From the NCBI RefSeq assembly GCF_900102165.1, contig NZ_FNBD01000006.1:210722-274721 (forward strand): a stretch of 64,000 nt of DNA. The letters are read 5' to 3'. Below, in pieces: positions 54,042 to 63,451 of this stretch; positions within the stretch are counted from its first letter, which is position 1; every line of letters starts with the position of its first letter. Origin of the DNA: Cellulophaga baltica (GTDB lineage: Bacteria > Bacteroidota > Bacteroidia > Flavobacteriales > Flavobacteriaceae). The position numbers were made by a program, and so were the translations under genes. The notes below the pieces were generated by a model. That model did no database searches. It was not told where the DNA came from and saw nothing but the letters and a program-made list of their open reading frames with translations.

Positions 54042-54347
54042 TTATTTTACTCTACTCATTTTATCTTTTCTCTTTTGAAGCTGACGTTCTAATTCATCTG
54101 TAGAAGATGCAATTGAAGCTTCAAAACTACCTTTACTAGATTCTGCAAATAATACTGGTCCAGGAATACTCAATTTAATATTACATATTAATCCGGTATC
54201 AGGAGTAGATGTATTTTCTTTTTTGAAAAAAACATCAGCACGAATTATATTATCATGTTTATCAAAAAGCTTTGTTAGTTTCTTACCTGCAAAAATTTCA
54301 AGCCTTTCACTTGCTTTTACGTCGTTATATTCAAAATTGATATTCAT
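54042..54347 (-). CDS. hpf: Ribosome hibernation promoting factor (HPF/RaiA, short form)
   Basis: A 101-residue sigma-54-modulation/HPF-type protein: MNINFEYNDVKASERLEIFA, then RADVFFKKENTSTPD, and a basic helical end (LERQLQKRKDKMSRVK). It binds the 30S decoding region and stores ribosomes in an inactive state in slow growth. It lacks the C-terminal dimerisation domain of long HPF. It is monocistronic, with a shared terminator. Confidence 0.9.
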   Translation of the reverse strand: MNINFEYNDVKASERLEIFAGKKLTKLFDKHDNIIRADVFFKKENTSTPDTGLICNIKLSIPGPVLFAESSKGSFEASIASSTDELERQLQKRKDKMSRVK

Positions 54348-54509
54348 ATATATTTAATTTAAATTGATACTCTACTTATACTTTTCTAATACTTAAAGAT
54401 ACCACATTTTTTCTTTAAAGTAATTGTTAAATATGCATTAATACCATATTAAATCATTTTTACTTTGAAGTATTTTTCGTACATTATAGTCAGATTTAAA
54501 TACGGGAAC

Positions 54510-54851
54510 ATGGAAGATTTAAAAATTAACTCAGCACAGCAAAAAAATCTCTTCAATAATCGCAGCTATCTTATCAAATTAGAGCGGTATTCAAAAGAGT
54601 TAGATCAGTTAGATGTTAAGCTCAATAGCTATACTTGCGAGCCAAAAACAGAAGACTTATTTAAAAGAAAAAGTTTATTAAAACAGCAAATGCATCGTTT
54701 GAAAAACAAAAATCAAGAAATCATAGAAGCCGTAAAGGAACGAAAGGAACTACTAGAAAATCAAGTAGATAGAATCAAAGTGCAATTAAATGATTTTATG
54801 GTGTTACAGTCAGAATTTCAAGCATATTATACAAGTTCTCAGCAACATTAA
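54510..54851 (+). CDS. Coiled-coil hypothetical protein
   Basis: A 113-residue, highly charged protein that is almost all helix (YSKELDQLDVKLNSY, KSLLKQQMHRLKNKNQEIIE, RKELLENQVDRIKVQL), so probably coiled coil. No signal peptide and no recognised family. The ATG at 54510 is preferred to one 15 codons upstream, because the upstream piece is hydrophobic and unlike the rest. It lies 7 bp before the DUF4251 gene and is probably co-transcribed. Confidence 0.7.
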   Translation: MEDLKINSAQQKNLFNNRSYLIKLERYSKELDQLDVKLNSYTCEPKTEDLFKRKSLLKQQMHRLKNKNQEIIEAVKERKELLENQVDRIKVQLNDFMVLQSEFQAYYTSSQQH

Positions 54852-54858
54852 ATCATTT

Positions 54859-55422
54859 ATGATTCTACGCTTCTTGGTAATTTTGTGTGCTTTTCTTTCT
54901 AGTATGGCATGCTCAAATTCTAAAAAACTGGTCAGTGCTAGTCCTAAAAGTATTGCTCTAGACCAACTCGTTGTACAAAAGAATTTTCAGATCTCTTCTG
55001 ATTGGGCCACTCCTATGGCTACTAGTAGCATGAATTATATAGCAAACAATGGCTTACTAGGTCCTGGAAACTCACCGGGAAACATTAATTTAATAGGAAA
55101 TACAAATTACCTTAGTATTAAAGGCGATAGTATAACAGCGCATTTACCTTATTTTGGCGAGCGTCAAATGGGAGGCGGCTATTCTACAAATGATACTGGT
55201 ATCACATTTAATACCGTTCCTACTTCTTATGAGCAGGTTAAAAATGATAGGACGCAAACCCATACCATCAAGTTTAAAATTTCAGGAGATTCCAATGAAC
55301 ACTATAGTATTACAATACTTCTATTTCCTAATTGGTCAAGTGAAATTATGGTTACTAGTTCTCAAAGAACGTCTATAGGTTTTAGGGGCACCATATCAGA
55401 AATACCTCCCTTAGAAAATTAA
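54859..55422 (+). CDS. DUF4251 lipoprotein
   Basis: A 187-residue lipoprotein with signal peptide MILRFLVILCAFLSS and lipobox MACS (Cys near 18). The mature domain follows the DUF4251 pattern: AtPMATSSMNYI, NYLSIKGDSITAHLPYFGER and the closing strand ISILLFPNW-like block (SITILLFPNWSSEIMVTSSQR). The family is widespread in Bacteroidota with unknown function. I use the ATG at 54859, where the signal peptide begins. Its last 4 bp overlap the end of the convergent LacI gene. Confidence 0.82.
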   Translation: MILRFLVILCAFLSSMACSNSKKLVSASPKSIALDQLVVQKNFQISSDWATPMATSSMNYIANNGLLGPGNSPGNINLIGNTNYLSIKGDSITAHLPYFGERQMGGGYSTNDTGITFNTVPTSYEQVKNDRTQTHTIKFKISGDSNEHYSITILLFPNWSSEIMVTSSQRTSIGFRGTISEIPPLEN

Positions 55423-56447
55423 ATAGCTTTAAAGGAAGAATCACGAACAATTAAATTAGTTTTAATTTCTATTGTTTTAGATATCAACTCTTTATTAGGA
55501 TGGTTAATTTCATCAATTAGCGACTTTGCAGCAATTCTACCAATACGCTCTCCGGGCTGATCTACTGTAGATAATTCTGGCTGAATAATGGTGGAATTAA
55601 TAGAATTACTAAAGCCTACCACAGCAATATCTTCCGGAATTCTAACATTAAATTTATTCAATGCTTTAATAGCGCCTATCGCTGCATTGTCTGTGATGGC
55701 AAAAATAGCATCAGGCCGTACTTTCTGGCTCAATAATACATTAGTTAAGCGTTTTCCGTTATTTAAAGATATATCTTCTGTACTCTGCACTAATTTTAAG
55801 TCTAAAGGAATATTATAGGTTTTCAAGGCCCTTTTGTATCCCTGAAATCGTTTTTCAGAATTAAAAGAATTCTCTGTTTCTTTTAAGATTGCAATTCTCT
55901 TTTTTCCCAAACCTATCAAGTGTTCTACAGCATTAAATGCGGCTTCTTCTTCATTAATAACAATTTGGGTACACGGAACTTTTTCCGACACTTTATCAAA
56001 TAGTACTAAAGGAATACGTTGCAAGGTTTCTAAGACCTGATGAATAGATTTTGTTTTCTTGGCTAAAGACAAAAGGATCCCATCTGCCCCAAATTGCATC
56101 ATAGTTTGTAACATCTCTGTTTGCTTATTTTCTTCGTTGTTAGATTCAGAAATAATCACCCGATATCCATTTTGTTCCGCCTCTACTAAAATACCTTTTA
56201 ATAAGGTAGAGGTAAATAGGTGAGAGATATTGGGCACAATGACGCCTAGAATATGTGTTCTATGCGAACGGAAGCCTTTAGCAAATAAATTGGGAACATA
56301 ATTTAACTTTTCTGCTAACTCTTTAACTCTTTGAATGGTATGTGCACTTATATCAGGATGATTATTTAAAGCTCTAGATACTGTTGATACCGAGAGGTTT
56401 AGTCGTAATGCTAGGTTTTTTAAAGTAACTGTTGTTTTCTTTTCCAT
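55419..56447 (-). CDS. LacI-family transcriptional regulator of the uptake locus
   Basis: A 342-residue regulator. The N-terminal HTH is TLKNLALRLNLSVSTVSRAL (about 8-27) with hinge LNYVPNLFAKGFRSHRTHILGV; the rest is a periplasmic-binding-like sugar-sensor domain (about 60-335). It is divergent from the TonB receptor gene, and a perfect LacI-type palindrome lies between them. It probably represses the receptor, hydrolase, symporter and kinase genes until the imported glycoside or a product is present. Confidence 0.9.
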   Translation of the reverse strand: MEKKTTVTLKNLALRLNLSVSTVSRALNNHPDISAHTIQRVKELAEKLNYVPNLFAKGFRSHRTHILGVIVPNISHLFTSTLLKGILVEAEQNGYRVIISESNNEENKQTEMLQTMMQFGADGILLSLAKKTKSIHQVLETLQRIPLVLFDKVSEKVPCTQIVINEEEAAFNAVEHLIGLGKKRIAILKETENSFNSEKRFQGYKRALKTYNIPLDLKLVQSTEDISLNNGKRLTNVLLSQKVRPDAIFAITDNAAIGAIKALNKFNVRIPEDIAVVGFSNSINSTIIQPELSTVDQPGERIGRIAAKSLIDEINHPNKELISKTIEIKTNLIVRDSSFKAI

Positions 56448-56516
56448 TAGTGTGTAGCGTTAAAACGTCCAAAAAAATATAGTAAAAAGTAAATTTAACA
56501 TTTTGCAATCGTTACC

Positions 56517-56528
56517 GCAAACGTTTGC
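56517..56528. promoter_or_regulatory. LacI-type operator
   Basis: GCAAACGTTTGC is a perfect 12-bp palindrome with the central CG usual for LacI-family sites. It lies in the 186-bp divergent region between the LacI gene and the TonB receptor gene. A weaker copy, GCAATCGTTACC, is directly to its left (56504-56515). Confidence 0.75.
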
Positions 56529-56633
56529 ATAAGAAAATAGTAAAATTTTGGGTCTTTGAATATTATATTCATATAAATTCATCCTGTATTTAAACAATTA
56601 ACTCAAAAACTTTTATTAACTAAACGACAAATT

Positions 56634-59228
56634 ATGAAGAATTTAATTTTTGCATTCGTTTGCATTCTTGGATTTTCTACCGTAAACGCACAAACTGAAA
56701 TTATGGGTGTGGTTACAGATGATTCCGGAATACCTGTTGCAGGAGCCAACATTATTATTAAAGGTACTACTGCAGGAACTATTTCCGATTTTGACGGAAA
56801 TTATAGTTTAAGTTCGGATCTAATCGGCTCACAAACTATTCGTGTTACCTATATTGGATACGGCGCTGTGGAAAAACAAGCTAATCTAAGTGGCGGTACC
56901 GTACAAGTAAACATCGTTATGATGGAGAGTGGGGAGCAACTAGATGAGATTTTACTAACCGCTACCTCTACAACAAGATCACAAAAGGAATCTCCTTTAT
57001 CAATTACCTCTTTAGGAGCAAAACAATTAGCTAAAGCAAATACAAGTAGCCAAGCAGATATTTTAATTAGTGTACCCGGAATTACTGCTGAAGGTGGTGG
57101 GGGAGAAGTTGCCTCTAACGTTTTTGTAAGAGGATTACCGTCTGGAGGTCAATACCAGTATACACCATTACAAATTGATGGTATGCCGGTATTAAGTACA
57201 TTCGGACTTAATTCTTCTGCACATGATGTGTATTTCAGGAATGATATCGGAATTAAAAATTTAGAATTTGTACGTGGTGGATCTTCTATCTTATATGGAG
57301 TAGGTTCTGTTGCGGGTATTATTAATTATAACAGCATCACAGGAGGCGTGGATCAAAAAACAACCATCCGTACAGAAGTAGCGACAAACTCTCGTTACAA
57401 GGCAGATTTTGTGACTAGCGGACCTTTAGGTGGCGAAGATTCTAATACGTTCTATGCGCTTTCTGGTTTTTACAGGTATGATGATGGACCTATTAAAACA
57501 GGATTACCTACAGAAGGTTTTCAATTAAGAGGTAATCTTAAACAAGTTACTAAAAACGGATCTATTACCTTTTCAGGACAATATATAGATGATAAAGTAC
57601 AGTTCTTTTTACCTTATCCTTTAGAAGGAGGTTCTCGTGATCGTCCTACAGGGAATGATGGGAACACCATTTACACGTTACAGACAGCAGCTGCTGCCAA
57701 CATTTCATACTTAACTCCTGATGGGGTGTATGAGTCTCCTATAGAAGAAGGTGTAGCTACGAAAGGCGGATTTTTCTTAACGCAATTTAAGCACAACTTT
57801 TCAGACAATTTAAAGATGGATGCGAAACTGCGTTACTCTAAATATGCACACCAATTTAATTTATTTTTAGATGGTAGTGGTGTTAGTGGTGCCAATGTCG
57901 TAGAAACTCAAGCAGAATATTTAGCGGCAAGAGGTTTAACCGGTGGAGATTTTACCTATTTAAACGGACAGCCCTTAGCTGCAGATGCGTTATTATTTGA
58001 AAATAGAATCTTGGATAGAAGCAGGCCTTTATCGGAAACTATGGCAGATATTAAATTAACAAGAACGGCGGGCGATCATACCATCACCGTAGGTACTTTT
58101 ATTTCTAGATCTACGGCAGGAGATTTTAATGTAATTACTAATTATTTAGGGGAATACAATAACAGACCAGATTTAGTAGAGCTGTCTGGATATTCTATTA
58201 ATGGGGTAACCAATAGAGGTACTGCCTATACCAATAGAAATATTTCTAGTAATAAAATTGCCTTGTTCTTAACGGATGAAATTAAATTAGACCGTTGGAA
58301 TTTAGATTTTGGTGTACGTTACGAACGTGCTTCAGGGACTATTGAAAATGAAGGGTCTACTTCTTACCTAGTAGATAATACCGGAATAGCTAATTTAGAC
58401 AATGTTACGTGGGGTAATGGTAGCTGGACAAGAGGGCATGTTTCTGCAGATGATTTTGCCGTAGCCTTAGCTGGTTTGTATAAAGTAAGTGATGCCTTGA
58501 GTGCCTATGGTAACTTTTCTAGAGGCTATTTCTTTCCGGAATTAAGAGGAACAAAATTTGACGGCTTCGGGAATCCTAGTAGCTATGATACAGAGAAAAT
58601 TGTTCAAGGAGAATTAGGGGTGAAGTACGGAAAAAACAACTTCTCTGGTACAGGTGCTTTATATGCTATAAACCTAAATGATCGTAGAGTAGTAAACTTT
58701 ATCAATGCTCCAGGAGGTGGTTTTATAGAAGATGTAGATACGCAAGATACCAAGACCTTTGGTTTTGAAGGTACCTATAACTGGAGGTTTGTTCAAGATT
58801 TTAGCTTAAACGGATCTTTAACCGTGCAAAGTCATGAGATTACTAAATCTACTTCTAATCCTGAGTTTGAAGGAAATAAGATTTCTAGACAACCAAATTT
58901 CATCAATGCTATTGGTGTAGACTATGACAATGCTACGTTTGATGCTGGTGTTAACTATAATTATACGGGTAAAAAATATACGAATGATTCTAATTCTATT
59001 GAGTTAGATGCTATTGGCATTACGAATTTAAACCTAGGCTACACCTTTAAAACTGGTGAAGATGGTGGTACCGTTAGACTGGGTGCACAAGTATACAACC
59101 TTTTAAATTCTGAAGGAATTACAGAAGGTTCTCCACGTCTTAATAATACACAAACAGAAGAAGCTTTCTTCGTAGGTAGACCAATTCTACCAACACGTGT
59201 ATTCTTAAACGCGACATTTAATTTTTAA
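56634..59228 (+). CDS. TonB-dependent receptor
   Basis: An 864-residue outer-membrane transporter: signal peptide of about 19 residues (VNAQTE), CarboxypepD_reg-like domain (about 22-105, EIMGVVTDDSGIPVAGANI, SDFDGNYSL), plug (about 115-230, with VRGLPSGGQYQYTPLQIDG and EFVRGGSSILYGVGSVAG), and a 22-strand barrel ending in Phe (RVFLNATFNF). It should take up a substrate with TonB energy. No SusD-like lipoprotein is encoded beside it, which fits a small solute more than a polysaccharide. It is the first gene of the plus-strand uptake operon. Confidence 0.92.
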   Translation: MKNLIFAFVCILGFSTVNAQTEIMGVVTDDSGIPVAGANIIIKGTTAGTISDFDGNYSLSSDLIGSQTIRVTYIGYGAVEKQANLSGGTVQVNIVMMESGEQLDEILLTATSTTRSQKESPLSITSLGAKQLAKANTSSQADILISVPGITAEGGGGEVASNVFVRGLPSGGQYQYTPLQIDGMPVLSTFGLNSSAHDVYFRNDIGIKNLEFVRGGSSILYGVGSVAGIINYNSITGGVDQKTTIRTEVATNSRYKADFVTSGPLGGEDSNTFYALSGFYRYDDGPIKTGLPTEGFQLRGNLKQVTKNGSITFSGQYIDDKVQFFLPYPLEGGSRDRPTGNDGNTIYTLQTAAAANISYLTPDGVYESPIEEGVATKGGFFLTQFKHNFSDNLKMDAKLRYSKYAHQFNLFLDGSGVSGANVVETQAEYLAARGLTGGDFTYLNGQPLAADALLFENRILDRSRPLSETMADIKLTRTAGDHTITVGTFISRSTAGDFNVITNYLGEYNNRPDLVELSGYSINGVTNRGTAYTNRNISSNKIALFLTDEIKLDRWNLDFGVRYERASGTIENEGSTSYLVDNTGIANLDNVTWGNGSWTRGHVSADDFAVALAGLYKVSDALSAYGNFSRGYFFPELRGTKFDGFGNPSSYDTEKIVQGELGVKYGKNNFSGTGALYAINLNDRRVVNFINAPGGGFIEDVDTQDTKTFGFEGTYNWRFVQDFSLNGSLTVQSHEITKSTSNPEFEGNKISRQPNFINAIGVDYDNATFDAGVNYNYTGKKYTNDSNSIELDAIGITNLNLGYTFKTGEDGGTVRLGAQVYNLLNSEGITEGSPRLNNTQTEEAFFVGRPILPTRVFLNATFNF

Positions 59229-59246
59229 GTTGAGTTTTATATTAAG

Positions 59247-59286
59247 AAACACATTGGTTCCTGAGAGCTTCCAATGTGTTTTAATT
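59247..59286 (+). terminator. Intercistronic hairpin between receptor and hydrolase genes
   Basis: Stem AAACACATTGG / CCAATGTGTTTT with a 13-nt loop, followed by TTAATT. It lies directly after the TonB receptor and 11 bp before the hydrolase ATG, so it may lower expression of the downstream genes relative to the receptor. Confidence 0.6.
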
Positions 59287-59296
59287 CTATGTATTT

Positions 59297-60601
59297 ATGA
59301 AAGAACAATTAATCAAACAAGCAATTGACATTCTAAACGATAATTTCCAAGAAGGTGGTTTTACTATTCCTTGTAAAGGTTTATATCCTTTCCAGTGGAA
59401 ATGGGATAGTGGTTTCATTGCCATTGGACAGGCACATTATGATATGGAAAAAGCAAAAACTGAAATTGCGACCTTATTAGATGCGCAATGGGAAAATGGA
59501 TTTATACCTCATATCGTTTTTCATAATGAGAGTGATACCTATTTCCCAGGTGCCGATGTTCACCGTTCAGATTTGAGTCCACTTGCTTCCAAAAAATACA
59601 AATCTACTGGAATGACACAACCACCGGTCACAGGTTTTGTCCTTGAAGAAATGTATCGTATTGCAGAAGACAAAGAAAATCTCTTAAAGTATATTGCTAC
59701 GCAAATAGATAAGGTATATGACAATCATGCGTATTTCTATACCCATAGAGATGTGAATAATGAAGGTTTAGCATTCATCTATCATAACTGGGAATCTGGT
59801 ACCGATAACTCTCCTATTTGGGATGATATTTGGAAAACTATGAATCCGCCAGATTATACTTTTGAGCGCCGAGATACAACCCATGTAGATGCATCACAAC
59901 GCCCCACTAAACGGGAGTACGATCATTATTTGAATATTATAGAAATTGCTAAAGAGCACAACTATAACGATGCTAAGATTGCTGCACATTCACCTTTCCT
60001 TGTTTTGGATCCTTTATTCAATGCAATGTTGATAAAATCTAACGAATCACTGATCAATTTATACCGTTTGTTAGGTAATACTGGTAAAGTAGCGCAATTA
60101 GAAGCATGGCAAAAAAAGAGTATCAAAGGGTTTAATGATAAACTTTGGGATGATACATTGAATGCCTACGTGCATTATGATTTAAGAAAAGATGCTCCTA
60201 TTCGTTTTGTAACCTCCTCGTCATTTTCTGCTTTGTATGCGGGAATACCTAGTCAGGAAAGGGCAGATTTATTGCTACAAACGATGATGGGTAAATTTGG
60301 TGGTGAAGAGCTATACTTATGTGCTTCTTTTGATCCGAACAGCGATCGTTTTGATCCTAAAAAATACTGGAGAGGGCCTGTATGGATCAATATGAATTGG
60401 ATTCTTCACAACGGATTAAAGCGTTATGGCTTTAATGATGTGGCGCAACGTGTTAAAGAAGATTCTATCGCTCTCATAGAAAAGAACGGCTTTTTTGAGT
60501 ATTTTAATCCTATCAAAAAAGTAAATGAAACAGAAAATGTAGGATATGGTGGTAATAACTTCTCATGGAGTGCTGCTCTGCTTATAGATTTGCTTAAATA
60601 A
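59297..60601 (+). CDS. GH63/MGH1-like glycoside hydrolase (predicted hexosylglycerate hydrolase)
   Basis: A 434-residue (alpha/alpha)6-barrel glycosidase. Family signatures: PFQWKWDSGF (about 31-40), NWESGTDNSPIWD (about 164-176, Asp170 the likely acid), KYWRGPVWINMNW (about 356-368) and FEYFNP (Glu401, likely the base). Small GH63 members of this size include mannosylglycerate hydrolase and glucosylglycerate hydrolase. There is no signal peptide, so it acts in the cytoplasm after uptake. The glycerate kinase two genes downstream supports a hexosyl-glycerate substrate. A trehalase or oligosaccharidase role is less likely. Confidence 0.85.
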   Translation: MKEQLIKQAIDILNDNFQEGGFTIPCKGLYPFQWKWDSGFIAIGQAHYDMEKAKTEIATLLDAQWENGFIPHIVFHNESDTYFPGADVHRSDLSPLASKKYKSTGMTQPPVTGFVLEEMYRIAEDKENLLKYIATQIDKVYDNHAYFYTHRDVNNEGLAFIYHNWESGTDNSPIWDDIWKTMNPPDYTFERRDTTHVDASQRPTKREYDHYLNIIEIAKEHNYNDAKIAAHSPFLVLDPLFNAMLIKSNESLINLYRLLGNTGKVAQLEAWQKKSIKGFNDKLWDDTLNAYVHYDLRKDAPIRFVTSSSFSALYAGIPSQERADLLLQTMMGKFGGEELYLCASFDPNSDRFDPKKYWRGPVWINMNWILHNGLKRYGFNDVAQRVKEDSIALIEKNGFFEYFNPIKKVNETENVGYGGNNFSWSAALLIDLLK

Positions 60602-60619
60602 CCACAAAACCAAGCCATT

Positions 60620-62224
60620 ATGAACTATCTAGATTATATCATCATCATAGTATATCTCCTAGCGTTTTTAGCTATGGGCTTCTTTTTTAAAGAAAATAAA
60701 ACATCAGGAGATTACTTTTTAGGCGGTAAGTCTATGGGTTGGTTTCCGTTGAGTTTGTCTACCATGGCCACGCAATTATCTGCCATTAGCTTTATATCTG
60801 CCCCCGCATTTGTAGGCTTAAAAGATGGTGGAGGTATGCAATGGCTTACCTATGAATTTGGGGTGCCATTGGCCATGGCTTTTTTACTCATTGTACTTTT
60901 GCCTACTTTATATAAATCTGGAATTGTTAGTGTCTATGAATACCTAGAAAAACGATTTGATTCTTCTTCCCGGTTATTAATTAGTATTGTATTTCAAATT
61001 AGTAGGTCTGTTGCCACCGGAGTTATGGTGTATGCCATGGCACTAATCCTTCAAGCTACTATTCAGTTAGACTTTGTTGTTTCAGTGTTACTTATTGGAG
61101 TAATTACCATGATCTATTCTTTTCAAGGGGGTATGAAAGCGGTTATTTGGGGTGATGTAATACAAATGACCATTCTCTTTTTTGGTATCATTATATGTTT
61201 AGTATACGGCTTTAGTGAATTGGGAGGCATTGATAATTTCTTAACCCATGTAGATCCAGATCGTGTAAAGGCGGTCGATTTTAGTAAATGGGGTTTTAAT
61301 AATGCCGATGGAAATGATGAATTTGGTTTTTGGCCTATGGTGCTAGGGGGCTTCTTTTTATACGCATCCTATTACGGAACAGACCAAACACAATCACAAC
61401 GTTTACTGTCCTCTAAAGATATGCCCTCGCTAAAAAAATTACTTTTAGCTAACGGATTACTACGTTTCCCTTTCACCTTAACCTATTGTATTATGGGCTT
61501 GGTTTTGGGAACACTCTTAATGCAAGATAGTAGCTACCAAGAATTGATAGACACTGTTTATACTAGTAATTTTAGTTCCTTAGAAGGTAAAAAAGCCGAT
61601 TTAATGGTACCGGTATTTATTATAAAATATTTACCTAATGGTGTTATTGGTATTCTAATTGTAGCTATTATGTCTGCCGCAATGTCTAGTTTAAGTTCTA
61701 CCGTAAACTCGCTTTCGGCAGTAACTATGGAAGATATTGTAAAGCGTTTTAAGCCCAATATGCAAGATAAACAATACATCAGCTATTCTAGATATCTTTC
61801 TATATTCTGGGGACTAGTATGTTTGTTCTTTGCCTTTTTTGCAGGAAATATAGAAGGTACCGTTATTGAGGTGATCAATAAAATTAGCTCTGTTTTCTAT
61901 GGTCCTATACTTGCAGTATTCATATTAGCAATTGCTACCAAAAAAACCCATGCCTTTGGGGCCAATGTGGGGATTATAGCAGGGGTATTATTTAATATGT
62001 ATCTATGGCTTTATGTACCCCAAATATTTTGGTTCTGGTGGAATGCTTTAGGATGCTTGGTCACCATTATTGTTGTAATAGGCGTAAGCTATATTGTAAA
62101 AGCAAAAGCGAAAGAAGGTTTAGAGGTGGTCTACAATCCTAGTAGAAAAGAACTGGCTATTTTAGTAGTGTATTTCGGAATTATTGTAACCATAAGTACC
62201 TTACTACCAAGTATATTAAGTTAA
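60620..62224 (+). CDS. Sodium:solute symporter (SSS family)
   Basis: A 534-residue polytopic protein with about 13-14 helices. Typical SSS blocks: GDYFLGGKSMGWFPLSLSTMATQLSAISF (from about 31; split by the sodium site), YEFGVPLAM, SFQGGMKAVIWGDVIQM, and MSAAMSSLSSTVNSLSAVT near 355. It should carry a small organic solute across the inner membrane with sodium. It lies 18 bp after the hydrolase gene and 12 bp before the glycerate kinase gene, so it probably imports the substrate of the hydrolase. Confidence 0.92.
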   Translation: MNYLDYIIIIVYLLAFLAMGFFFKENKTSGDYFLGGKSMGWFPLSLSTMATQLSAISFISAPAFVGLKDGGGMQWLTYEFGVPLAMAFLLIVLLPTLYKSGIVSVYEYLEKRFDSSSRLLISIVFQISRSVATGVMVYAMALILQATIQLDFVVSVLLIGVITMIYSFQGGMKAVIWGDVIQMTILFFGIIICLVYGFSELGGIDNFLTHVDPDRVKAVDFSKWGFNNADGNDEFGFWPMVLGGFFLYASYYGTDQTQSQRLLSSKDMPSLKKLLLANGLLRFPFTLTYCIMGLVLGTLLMQDSSYQELIDTVYTSNFSSLEGKKADLMVPVFIIKYLPNGVIGILIVAIMSAAMSSLSSTVNSLSAVTMEDIVKRFKPNMQDKQYISYSRYLSIFWGLVCLFFAFFAGNIEGTVIEVINKISSVFYGPILAVFILAIATKKTHAFGANVGIIAGVLFNMYLWLYVPQIFWFWWNALGCLVTIIVVIGVSYIVKAKAKEGLEVVYNPSRKELAILVVYFGIIVTISTLLPSILS

Positions 62225-62236
62225 AAAAACGCAACT

Positions 62237-63361
62237 ATGAAATTTGTGATTGCTCCCGATAAATTTAAAGGTTCGCTAAGTGGAATTGAATTTTGTGATG
62301 CGGTAGAAGAAGGACTCCTAAAAGTATTCCCGCAAGCGGATATTGTAAAAATTCCGTTGGCGGATGGTGGCGATGGTACTGTGGAGGTAATTAAAAATTA
62401 CATTCAGGGCACTATGGTTACGGTAAGCGTAAACAACCCGTTATTTGAAAAAGTAGAAGCTTCGTACTTATATTCTAGTGCCACTAAAACTGCCTATATA
62501 GAAATGGCAGAAGCCTCGGGATTAAAACTTTTAGCACCTAGTGCATACAATTGCATGATTACAAGTACGTATGGCACTGGAGAACTTATTGCCGATTGTT
62601 TAGAGCGGGGTGCAGAACATCTAATTTTAGGTATAGGAGGTAGCGCTACTAATGATGCTGGAATGGGAATGGCCGCCGCATTAGGTTATGAGTTTTTTGA
62701 TGTTAACAATCAAGCGTTACAACCTATTGGTAGTAATTTGATAAAGGTTCACCATATTGCCGCAAACAAAGTCTCTAAAAAGTTACAGAAATTAAAGGTA
62801 CAAGTGGCCTGTGATGTGACCAACCCTTTATATGGAAAAAATGGTGCTGCCTATATTTATGGAGCCCAAAAAGGAGCAAATGAAGCTCAAATAAAGGAGC
62901 TCGATGTAGGCTTGCAGCAATTTTCGCGGGTGCTCAATACAATGTACGGCACAGATGTACAGCAAATTGTAGGCGGTGGTGCAGCAGGAGGCATGGGAGT
63001 AGGGGTATCTATATTTTTAAAGGGCACCCTTGCTTCAGGCATAGAACTACTCAAAGAACTTGCTAATTTTGATGCCCGTATTCAAGGCGCAGATTGGATT
63101 ATTACAGGCGAAGGAAAACTAGATGCTCAATCCTTATCCGGAAAAACGATCCAAGGGGTATTGACGGCGGCACATAAAGAAAAAATAAAAGTTGCGGCCT
63201 TATGCGGAGTCGTGGATTTATCCATAGAAGCTCAAGAAGCATTGGGCATCACGCATACCACCTCTATCTTAAAAGAAATTACAACGATAGAAGAAGCTAT
63301 GGCCACGAGTGCTGATAACTTGGTTTTTGCGGCCTATAATTTCGCCCGTTGTATCGCTTAA
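62237..63361 (+). CDS. Glycerate kinase (GarK/GlxK type)
   Basis: A 374-residue kinase of the glycerate kinase type I family: the start MKFVIAPDKFKGSLSG, LADGGDGTVEV (about 41-51), LGIGGSATNDAGMGMAAALGY (around 135) and the C-terminal WIITGEGKLDAQSLSGKT (about 293). It phosphorylates D-glycerate, usually to 2-phosphoglycerate, which enters glycolysis. As the last gene of the locus it would consume the glycerate released by the upstream hydrolase. Length is typical. Confidence 0.94.
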   Translation: MKFVIAPDKFKGSLSGIEFCDAVEEGLLKVFPQADIVKIPLADGGDGTVEVIKNYIQGTMVTVSVNNPLFEKVEASYLYSSATKTAYIEMAEASGLKLLAPSAYNCMITSTYGTGELIADCLERGAEHLILGIGGSATNDAGMGMAAALGYEFFDVNNQALQPIGSNLIKVHHIAANKVSKKLQKLKVQVACDVTNPLYGKNGAAYIYGAQKGANEAQIKELDVGLQQFSRVLNTMYGTDVQQIVGGGAAGGMGVGVSIFLKGTLASGIELLKELANFDARIQGADWIITGEGKLDAQSLSGKTIQGVLTAAHKEKIKVAALCGVVDLSIEAQEALGITHTTSILKEITTIEEAMATSADNLVFAAYNFARCIA

Positions 63362-63451
63362 AATAATGTTTTGTTCAGAAATGTGGGTTTATTATTCGGA
63401 TTTCTATAAATATTGCCGAATTTTGCCCGCATTTTAAAATTGAAAAGAAGC

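Noticed and set aside
59297..60601. Trehalase or amylo-1,6-glucosidase call for the hydrolase
   Set aside because: The small size, lack of a signal peptide and a co-operonic glycerate kinase fit hexosylglycerate hydrolases of GH63 better.
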